Positions 55,363 through 64,000 of a stretch of DNA of 64,000 nt are shown one piece after another. Where the stretch lies: NCBI GenBank assembly GCA_004009845.1, contig RMBW01000125.1:1-64000 (forward strand), read 5' to 3'. This DNA comes from Davidsoniella eucalypti (taxonomy: Eukaryota > Ascomycota > Sordariomycetes > Microascales > Ceratocystidaceae). Below the pieces are notes generated by a model that was not told where the DNA came from, ran no database searches, and saw only the letters and a program-made list of their open reading frames with translations. The number at the start of each line of letters is the position of its first letter. Positions within the stretch are counted from its first letter, which is position 1. A program made the position numbers and the translations under genes.

Positions 55363-58300
55363 ATGCCTGAGGTATCTTCGCGGTCTAGCGCCTCGCGTGG
55401 CAGAGGCGGCGGTCGTGGTGGCAGAGGCGGCTTCGCTGGCAGAGGCGGACGTTCTTCCACGAGCAGAGCGAATGGAGACTATAAAGAGTCATCTTTCGAT
55501 GATGAAGGCTCTGATGTTGCCGAGCTCCGTCGCAAGTATGGATCTCAGGTTCCTCCAATCAAGGACATGTTCAATGAGTGGTCCGAGATCGACATTTTGT
55601 ATGTATTGAAGGAAACCGATGGCGATGCTGATCAGGCTGTTGCGAGCATTCTCGAAGGTACGAACATAACATTGTCTCCTGTTTATTTCCCGAAATATCT
55701 CTTTTCTATGGTTTCTATTTGCAACAATGAAGACCACAGAAAATCATAGCATGATAGACACCACCGGCTAATATTGCCACCGTCTATATTGACTCAAATG
55801 GCACTTCAAATTACTTTTCAATCTGCCATTTATTGTACTGGCTAGATTGCGTGGTAGTATATATGTACTATCGCTATCCGTCGTGTCATATATGCATTTC
55901 TATATTGCTTCTGGCCACCATACTTCAATTTCAAATTTTACCAAGATATACAATTACTAACGTTTACCATCTCTGCAGGCACTGTGTCCCAGTGGGATGA
56001 GGTCAAGAAGCCCCAGCGCACAAAAGCTAAGGAGCCAACTCCTGCTCCCGTCGAAGCTTCAAAGCCCCCTCGCCCTGTCCGAACCGAAGCTACCCGCGGT
56101 CGTGGAAAGGCTGCTGATAGAGGCACTCGTGCCCCTCGCGGCCGCATTGTGTCTGGTGCTACGAACGGTGTTCGCACTGGCAAGGACAGCAATTCCATCC
56201 CCACTGACGAATCGAATGCCTGGGAATCGAATGCTTGGGGAACAAACTGCACGATTGAGGATGAAACATTCACTCCCGCACCTGTAGCCTCTGTGCCCGA
56301 GCCGACTAAGCCTGCCGCCCCCGCTGGCAAGTCATGGGCTAGTCTGTTAAGACAGCCCGTTGCTCCTAAGCCTGTTGCTGCTCCTAAACCGAATGAGGTC
56401 GCTCCCCCCAAGCCCGAGTCTGTTGAAGTTCTTGTCGAGCCAACGCCCGTCGAGGTCGAAGGTTCTATCCCGGAGACTACCGAGTCTGAATCTGCACTCA
56501 GATCTGAGGAGCTTGATGCCCCTGAAATACAGGAACCGGAAGAGCCCGTTGAGCCTGAGCCGGAAGAGCCTCCTAAGCCTGTCGTTCCCGAAGTTGTCGA
56601 AGCTCCTCACCATGCGCCCGCCAAGGTGCCTGTTGCTACTCCTCTGCCTGTTCCCAAGCCCGCACCGATCCCTGCGGCTGTACCTTCAGTTGTGCCTGCA
56701 GCTGTGCCTGCGCCTGTTGCTGCCACTGTAACTACTCCTGCTGTACCTGCGGCCACTCCTGCTGCAGCCACCCCTACTGCCGTACCTGCTATCATTCCAA
56801 CTCCGGTAGTTGCCGCTGCTTTGCCTGCCGCTACCACTGCAGTCACTCCTTCAAAGACCCCCCGCCATGCCGCTGCTCAGCGCCGCATTTTGGACCAGCA
56901 GGAAGCTGTCCGCATGCCTGGAAACCGCGAGGTTGATCGTACTGCTGTCCAGTTTGGTCTGTTTAACCTAGGCGGTGCCGATGAGGATGCCGAGGAGGAG
57001 CGTGAAGAAGCCCAGACCCGTACTCAACCCCCGGTTGATTCTCCCGCAGTTCCTCGTACTTCCCTCCCTTCTGCTGCTGCTACTACAACCGACGCCTTTA
57101 CTCCGAAGCCTGTTGTTCCTGCTACCGCTCCTGCCGCTGTCCTTGCTCCTACTGTTGCCGCTCCTGCCGCTGCTCCCGCTGTGGCCCCTGCTACTATTGT
57201 CGCCGCCGCTGTCCAGGCTCCAATTCCTTCCAGTAAGTCCATATACCACCACTCTCAATCGCACATTCACTAACATGTCAAACGTATCAGCTCAATCGAA
57301 CATTGGCGGTGCCCCTGGCTTCAACCGTGATGCCCACTACGGCCAAAAGCCCTACGATTCCTTCCCTCAACAACTTCCTCAGCAGCCGCCTACTGTCGAT
57401 GGCTTCCCTGCTCAACCTTCCCAGCAGACCAACGCTTTCTCCGCCACCCCCAACGAGTACACTGCCGCTTACGCTGATCAGCAGCGTGGCAACTACAGCA
57501 ACTACTACGGACACGGCTATGGACAAACCCCTCAAGATGTTCCGCCGCCTACAGCTGGTCAACAGCGCCCATACGTGAACTACAACAACCCTTCCCAAGT
57601 GGATGCTGCTAGCCAGTATGGTGCTAGCTCACGCTTTAGCGGTGTTGCTGCTGAGAGTCAGAACAGCGGCCACAACACTCCCGCGCCTACAAGCCAAACT
57701 CAACAAGCTCAGCAAGGTCAGCAGGTCCCTGTCACTGGCCCTGGATCCAACCCCTACAGTCAGTACCAGCAACAGTACTACCAGCCATCGTACAATCAAT
57801 TCGGCTACCCTTACCACTATTATAACCAAGGTGGTTTCAACCCCGCTGCAGGATATGGAAAAACCCCAATGTACGGTGGTCACCCCTCCTTCGAGCCCAG
57901 CAACTCCTCAGCGGGAGGTTTCGGCCAGTCTACGCACCGCGATAATGGTGCTTCTTCTGGCTCTGAATACCAGCGCCAGAGTGCTACTCAGGGCGCACCT
58001 GGTCTTTCCTCATACAGTGGTATGCATGACTCGTTCTCTCGTGGACCCTCATCTTACCAGTCCCAGACCAACCAGTCCTACAACACTCCTGCCCAGAGCA
58101 ATGGCGCTACTACCGGGGATGATCTGAAGGCGTCGTACGGCGAAAACAAGGTGGCCGGTGGTCCCTCGCCTGCCTTGAGCGGTGCTCGCCCTGGATCTGC
58201 CGCCAACAATGCCAACCAGCCCGGTCAATCTAGCCTGCCTCCCCAGTCGATTAGCGGTGCCTACGGCTCAGGATACCCTCACGCGCTGCACAACTCATAT

Positions 58301-58438
58301 GGAGCGTCTGGTCAACACAGCAACTATTCGCAGTACCAGAATACCGGCTTCCCCTCCTACTACGGTAGTGCTCAGCAACAACAGCAGCAACAACAACAGC
58401 ATCGCGGTGCTGGTGGCTGGGGTGGTAACTACCATTAA
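55363..58438 (+). CDS. DEF1: Def1-like CUE-domain protein (RNA polymerase II degradation factor)
   Basis: Three exons, 55363-55657, 55979-57232 and 57291-58438; introns of 321 and 58 bp with CTAAC branch sites; 898 aa. An RGG-rich N-terminus (residues about 5-35) precedes a CUE domain (about 45-95: LRRKYGSQVPPIKDMF, then DILYVLKETDGDADQAV), which binds ubiquitin-like partners. A Pro/Ala/Glu-rich middle follows and a Gln/Asn/Tyr/Gly-rich C-terminus ends in a poly-Gln run and GGWGGNYH. This matches yeast Def1, which is trimmed by the proteasome on transcription stress, enters the nucleus and recruits the elongin-cullin ligase to stalled RNA polymerase II. Identity rests on domain order and composition; the low-complexity tail is not diagnostic. 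Confidence 0.88.
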
Positions 58439-61146
58439 ATAATAATAACTCTCTTAGAATCTCAATCTACGTCCACATACACACTCACATTCACAAGCAT
58501 GTATATACATGTATATCGCGTCTTCTTGTTCACCTGCCTACAACTACTACACCCTATAGTATGGCTATCAAGTTGTCGCTATAAACTGACGTCAAGTCAA
58601 CCCCAGTGGACGGGGAGGCAGTACATGTTGCTGCTTTTTTGTTCTTTCGCTCCTATCTTTGCTTTATCTTCATAGTTCTAGTCGCCGCTGGTTTTATCGT
58701 AGGTTCTTCGGAGGTATTCATGAACCGGAACCAGCTGACGCCTCTATGTCGAGTTTTTCTCTTTTTTCTCGCGTATTTTGATTGATATCGAAGTCTCATA
58801 GCTGCCATTATGCATTTTCACGTGCTCTTTTTCTTTTTTTTCTTCTTCTTTGTTGCACTTTCATGCTTTTACTTTACACATCTCACACAATTGGGAGGGG
58901 TCTTAGTTTACGAATAGGAATTTCCAATGTTAGGGCCGTTTATGGGGAAAAAATTATTTCATTAGGAACAGGGAAGGCTGGAATGCGGATTGTGTTATTT
59001 TATTTGCGGCTGCCATTAAACTGTGCATTTTCTCTCTTATTTTCTCTCTCTTTTTTTTTTATCATATCTTGGTTCTTCCTATGTTGTGCAATATGATGCC
59101 ATGTTACGAACAAAGGATAGGGTTTTGAAAGAAAGAACAAAAAACAAAGGCCTCAGGTTAGATTGGTCTTGTTTATCACATAAAATATCTTCTATCATGT
59201 TTACATTTTCAAGATCTACATGTCATGAAGTGTTGCTCTATAGTCTTTATCGTTTGTTTGTTAGCTTGTTTCTTAAGTGGTGATTGACAGCGTGATGTGA
59301 TGGCTTGCTAGCTAAGTAAAAGTATCGACCAACCTACAGGGTTTGATATCATAACCCTTGCTGCATCATTAGGACATAACGCCTCTCGTCGGTCCAAAAT
59401 CCCGCATATTGAGGAATTTGATTTCTTACCCCGATTTAAAAAAGGGTTAACAATTAATTTAGTTATTAGACCTTGAAAATGGGTCTACCATGACACAAAG
59501 AGAATATCAAATATAGAAACATCTAGAACTGCGTCAAGCGCGGCCAGGTTAAGCCAATGTATACATAAAACAGCAACGTACTTACAAGGTATAAGAGCTT
59601 TCAAAGGAATCAGAAGACGGTAGTAGAAGGATGTAGAAGTTAGGTGTGATAGATAATCTTCTAGATCAACAAGGAAGAAAAAAAGCTAACCATAACTACA
59701 TGCTAGCCGATGGGTAGAATCTTAAGTCCGTACTGCGAAGTGCCGAGAACCATTAGAAGGCTTGGGGTTGAGATGCTTGATAGTAATAAGTAGATAAGGG
59801 CTCTCTTATTTTATTAGTTAGAAATGAGGAGGGATCGAGAAAGGAATGCGCAAGGGATTAACAACAAGAAAAGATAAAAGTTAAGTTGGTGTGAGATATA
59901 CAGTTATGTATAGTTGTATATATGTACGTCTTGTATGCGGTACAGCACAGCATAATCAAGCTCGCTCACTATATACAAGTCAAAGAATATGGTTGTATAC
60001 TACATATCAATGGTTTTGATTGACTACCTGGCAGTACTAGTCGGTAGAATTCGTGATGATCTAGACTGTGTACGATGTATTCGTACCGACTAATGTTTTT
60101 CTTTCTTGTTCTATCTTTGCTAACTGTTGTTTACCAGCTTGATCCTAGAAGGGAATGGTAAAGATGACGTTTTTCCTAGCATCATTGACCTCATTTTCGA
60201 TTCCATTCACAAGTCATTACTAAAGAATCAAGCCATATGAAATAGCTACGCTAAAACTTTGGGAATGAATGGTACTGGATTATTATTTTCCTACATTGAA
60301 CGGTCCCTCCCCCCCTGCCTGCTCTATAGCATTAGCAAATAGGAAATAAAGAGATAGAAAAACAAAAAGAAGGAACATGGTAAGTGGAGCTGGTTAGGTT
60401 GCGTTGTCGAGATATCAACCGAACTGTACTTCAATTCCACCTACGAATAGGCGGTTTATAAGAGAAGGTCCGATGGGTGGACAAACTGTTGTGCTAGTTA
60501 TGATTGTCATAAACCGGAAATGATTAATAACTTTTTCTAGTCAAGTCTTGTTCTCTACTATCGTAATATTCGAGTTCTCGGCATTTACTCTATATGAGAA
60601 AAAATGACAGGAGGCAACTAGGAAAATATATAACGCCGCGGATTATGGTTCGTTTGAGAATACACGAGAAGATAGATGGACTTGAGAAAAAGCTTACTTC
60701 CACCACTCTGATAATCACTAGCTGTTTTGAGAAAATATGATTAAAAAAATATTCGGGAAATCATTATGAATTCGGCTCCACTGGATACGCCATTGTGCTT
60801 GTTTCCATCAAGTAGTCAGAATCCTGTCGTTTTCTGTACATACTAGCCGAGCTATTAGTTCAGGTTGAATTGCGGCTCTTGATAGTTATTTCAACATATG
60901 TGAGCAAGATTTTTTATCTTGCAAATTTAGTATCAGTGACATGCTTTGTCATTTGATGCGGATTTGACTCTCCATCCAATGGAGCGAAGGTTTACTTGGC
61001 CAACTTGTAGTATAGAGAAGCAGAGAGATAGAAACATTATAAAGCGGCGTTTGTTGCCGTGCTTAGCAAGATACTTTTTTCCCCTTTCTCTTGACATCAT
61101 CTAGTTAGTTCCTCTTCATTCCATCTGCCACTTAAACCTATTCACA
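58439..61146. other. Intergenic, 2.7 kb
   Basis: DEF1 3' region, then AT-rich DNA without a supported gene. A TATAAA box at 61038-61043 and a pyrimidine tract (61070-61090) lie about 100 and 60-75 bp upstream of the next ATG and probably serve the alcohol dehydrogenase gene. Confidence 0.5.
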
Positions 61147-62461
61147 ATGGTCTATCCTGATACCTTTGAAGGCGTTGGTATTGCTTCTGCCGAGAAGTGG
61201 CTAGAGCCTCAACGTCACGAGGTTAGCTATACCCTTACATACGATTACTCGAGGTTATTCCTGTACTTGTTCGGCCTTGCTAACTTTTATCATGTCACGT
61301 ATCTAGTTTGTACCCAAGCCATTTGGTGACTACGACATCGATATCAAGATCCAAGCCTGTGGTATCTGTGGATCTGACGTACACACAGCTAGTGGCGGCT
61401 GGGGCAACAAAGAATGGCCCATCGTCCCCGGCCACGAAATCATTGGCACTGCTATCAAGGTTGGCTCTAAAGTCACAGCAGTCAAGGTCGGTGACCGTGT
61501 CGGTGTTGGTGCCCAGATTCTCAGTTGCCTTGACTGTGACGATTGCAAGATCGAAAATGAGACTTACTGCCCGAAATTGACCCGTAAGATACTTTTATTG
61601 TCTGGCACATGAACTTGTGCTGTCTTATACAACAACATTGTACTCACAACACACATGAACATAGACACCTACGGCGAGCGCTATCCCGACGGCTCGCTGT
61701 CCCAAGGCGGTTACTCATCACACATCCGGGCGCACGAACACTACACATTTCCAATCCCAGCCAGTCTTGACACCAGCAGCACGGCGCCGATGCTCTGCGG
61801 CGGACTGACCGCCTACTCACCTCTTGTGCGCAACGGCGTAGGCCCCGGCAAGAAAGTCGGCATCGTCGGAATCGGCGGCATCGGCCACTTCGGCATTCTG
61901 TTCGCCAAGGCATTGGGCGCCGAGGTCTGGGCCATCTCACATAGCTCACGCAAGGCGGGAGATGCCAAGGCTATGGGCGCTGATGGATTCCTCGCTACCC
62001 AGACTAAGGGTTGGAACGCTGAGCATCTGCGTAGCTTCGACTTCATCCTTAGCACGGCCTCCGCTACCGATGGGTTCGTGTTGGGCGACTATCTTGCGTT
62101 GCTCAAGACTCATTGCAAGTTCGTCAGCATCGGTCTGCCTGAGGGCGAGGGTTGGAAGGTTAAACCGCAAGATCTGCTTAATAACGGCTGCTTCATCGGC
62201 AGTAGCCATCTGGGCTCGCGCAAAGAAGTCATTGAGATGCTACAATTGGCGGCTGATAAGGGCGTAAAGGCTTGGGTGGAAGAGCTACCCATTACCGTCG
62301 AGAACGTCAGCAAGGCTCGTAAGTGACTTTTGCATAATAGGGTTTGTTGCTTCCTTTGCTTCTCTTACTAACTTCTCCATCGCCTAGTCTCCAACGTGCA
62401 TGCAGGAAAGCCCCGTTACCGCCAGACCCTCACAAACTACGACGAGTTCTTCGCCAACTAA
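61147..62461 (+). CDS. NADP-dependent alcohol dehydrogenase, ADH6/cinnamyl-alcohol type
   Basis: Four exons: 61147-61221, 61307-61583, 61665-62318, 62388-62461; 359 aa. It reduces aldehydes to alcohols with NADPH. The catalytic zinc site is visible as ACGICGSDVHT and GHEIIG. The structural zinc Cys cluster is CLDCDDC..TYC. YSSHIRAHEHY is typical of the CAD/ADH6 subgroup. The cofactor fold shows GIGGIGHFGILFAKALGA, followed by SHSSRK, where Ser and basic residues favour NADP over NAD. The C-terminus KPRYRQTLTNYDEFF fits the family. All key residues are present. The substrate is not predictable; aromatic or fusel aldehydes are likely. Cytosolic. Confidence 0.93.
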
Positions 62462-63123
62462 TCGCGATGATCCGGTTGCAATAGGACATAGCGCTACTGT
62501 GTCTTTTCCTTTGCACAGTTGCTGTTAGCTAGTCAGCACTCTACTACTCCGCCGGTTGATGTAATACTACTCGCTATCGAAATCTTGACAAGTTCTATCG
62601 TAGTTCAGTTTATTAGTTTAACTGTTAGTTGAGTGTGTAACAGCTGCATAGTTACTCTTGATGTGGGGCAATATCTTCTTGTGGATGCTCCTCCTTTTCC
62701 TGGCGGGATTTAGTCGGATTGTTAGTGTTGAAAGTTTAGACGATCTTTGTTTGTGGTAACTACAACTGTTATTAGTAAGAACCGCCCGATCGGGGACACG
62801 AGCTACATAAGAATAAATTATGATTTCATGAAAAGAATATTGCCATGATTTTTGGTGGCTTGACTTAGTCGGCGGTGTATCTAACATAAGGCGTAGCAAA
62901 GAGATTTTCTCAATAACAAAAATCATAAGTCGTAAAAAGATGAGCTCAGCCCAAACAAAATAACCGAACTCCTGTCCTGCAGCGTTGTCTATTCAACCTT
63001 GGACCAAATGAAAATATACACAATTATCTTCAATGCAAACTACCGCCTTCTGGCTTTGTATCTAACAAAGCACGTACCCTGTACATATGGGTATATCCTG
63101 TAGTCTTATTTGAAAGTCATTCT
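62462..63123. other. Convergent intergenic spacer
   Basis: 3' flanks of two convergent genes. Nothing further recognised. Confidence 0.5.
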
Positions 63124-64000
63124 TTAGAATCTTTCATCGTCTGGCATCATTCTCCGCCGTGACATAGCGACAGAGCCCCGACGAGACCGGGCTCTTGACA
63201 TCTGGCGCTGTTCTGTTTCACCCATAGAAGGCGGCTGTGGTTGTTGATAGGCTCGGCCCTGACTGGCCATTGCCGCCTGTATTTCAGCTTCTTCATCTGC
63301 CCATGAATTCTGCATAAGCACATGGGATGATCTGGCTCCGGGTATCTGGATATCGCTAACGCCTCGTTGGTCGCGCGAGCGGTAGTTATGACCTTCTGCT
63401 TGAGACATGGGTCGCATCCGACTTGCTAGAGATGGTAGCTGTAGCTGTGGCTGTTGTAGTGGCACATTCTGCTGTTCCCAGCGACGATAATCGTTCTCGC
63501 GGGCATGGTCATCGTACGCACCATCATCGAATTGATATCCATCCTCGTCGTTAGCCCGCGGAGGACGGTTTGGCGGTATCCAACTCCTTGGCCGGCCCTG
63601 AGGCGGTAAAGCACCAGCTCGATTTCGCATTGGCCTGAAGCCAAACTCTGGCTGGAAGCGAGACCGAGCATCATTGTTGTCGTCTTCGTGAAACAGGTCA
63701 TCTTCTTCCTCGTTTTCTTCCTCGCCCTCTCCGTCTTCTTCGTCATCCTCAAATGGATCTTCAGCAACTGCTCTAGGGCCACCGTCATGTCGAAATCGGG
63801 CAGGGACAATGTCTTGTGGCCTAAACATAGGATTGGCCTCTGCCTCCTGACATCCGGGAACGTGGCGGCAGTGAAGCATTTCGCTAATTTCATCAAGAGT
63901 CCATAGAGCACCGCAAACATAGCACCATTGAGCACCACAAGAACCTATAGCAGCGGGGACACAAATAGTTAGTACATTGGATCAAAGGTACGTATAGCAA
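63124..64000 (-). CDS. C-terminal part of an RBR-type E3 ubiquitin ligase (partial)
   Basis: The last exon is 63124-63944. A 47-bp intron (63945-63991, GTACCT..CTATAG with ACTAAC) precedes it, and the upstream exon runs off the window end. The exon starts in SCGAQWCYVCGALW, the closing Cys pairs of the IBR or RING2 zinc domain in RING-between-RING ligases, followed by HCRHVPGC. The remaining ~260 residues are low-complexity: an acidic run (EDPFEDDEEDGEGEEENEEE), Arg/Pro-rich linkers, a Gln-rich patch and an Arg/Ser-rich tail. Function inferred: ubiquitin transfer to unknown targets. Catalytic Cys and RING1 lie outside the window, so the class is likely rather than proven. Confidence 0.78.

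Noticed and set aside
1..64000. CRISPR arrays, bacterial operons or tRNA genes
   Set aside because: No regularly spaced direct repeats; introns and gene families are fungal; no sequence with a convincing tRNA A-box, B-box and cloverleaf was found by eye.

Overview
The window reads as nuclear DNA of a filamentous ascomycete (Pezizomycotina-type; I cannot fix the class). Genes carry short GT..AG introns (58-321 bp) with CTAAC-type branch sites. They include typical fungal products: an M36 fungalysin, a Def1-type CUE protein, an ADH6-like alcohol dehydrogenase, small secreted proteins with one intron each, and a dispersed 5S rRNA gene. Most of the first 45 kb is gene-poor, AT-rich and full of retrotransposon debris. 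The last 18 kb is ordinary housekeeping sequence.

Layout. 1-5.9 kb: a decayed Ty3/gypsy chromovirus (family B), broken by a solo LTR of family A, followed by pieces of a second family-B copy scrambled by nested insertion and inversion. 6.9-13.4 kb: a structurally complete, very young family-A chromovirus with identical 178-bp LTRs and a 5-bp target duplication. 14.4-34.1 kb: three paralogues of a small secreted protein family (two apparently intact, one pseudogene), a 361-aa orphan gene, a 5S rRNA gene, another secreted-protein gene, LINE and family-A relics, and a ~1.1-kb segmental duplication about 15.7 kb apart. 35.6-40.7 kb: an inverted repeat pair around RecQ-helicase and LINE relics. 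41.7-48.3 kb: an AA1-like secreted protein and a fungalysin. 51-64 kb: a glycosyltransferase-like gene, a helical orphan, DEF1, an alcohol dehydrogenase and the C-terminal end of a RING-between-RING ubiquitin ligase.

The most interesting signals are in the retrotransposons. In both families the primer-binding site is an exact 11-nt reverse complement of a sequence inside the element's own LTR, 55 nt downstream of the TATA box. The two families differ at one base in both partners (covariation). This is the arrangement expected for Tf1-style self-primed reverse transcription, not tRNA priming. Family A also has a compact gag-pol junction with a slippery T-run, a 4-nt spacer and a GC-rich stem-loop, and a Gag with an unusual hydrophobic N-terminus. 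The secreted proteins and protease sit in or beside the repeat-rich part, the pattern often called a two-speed genome.
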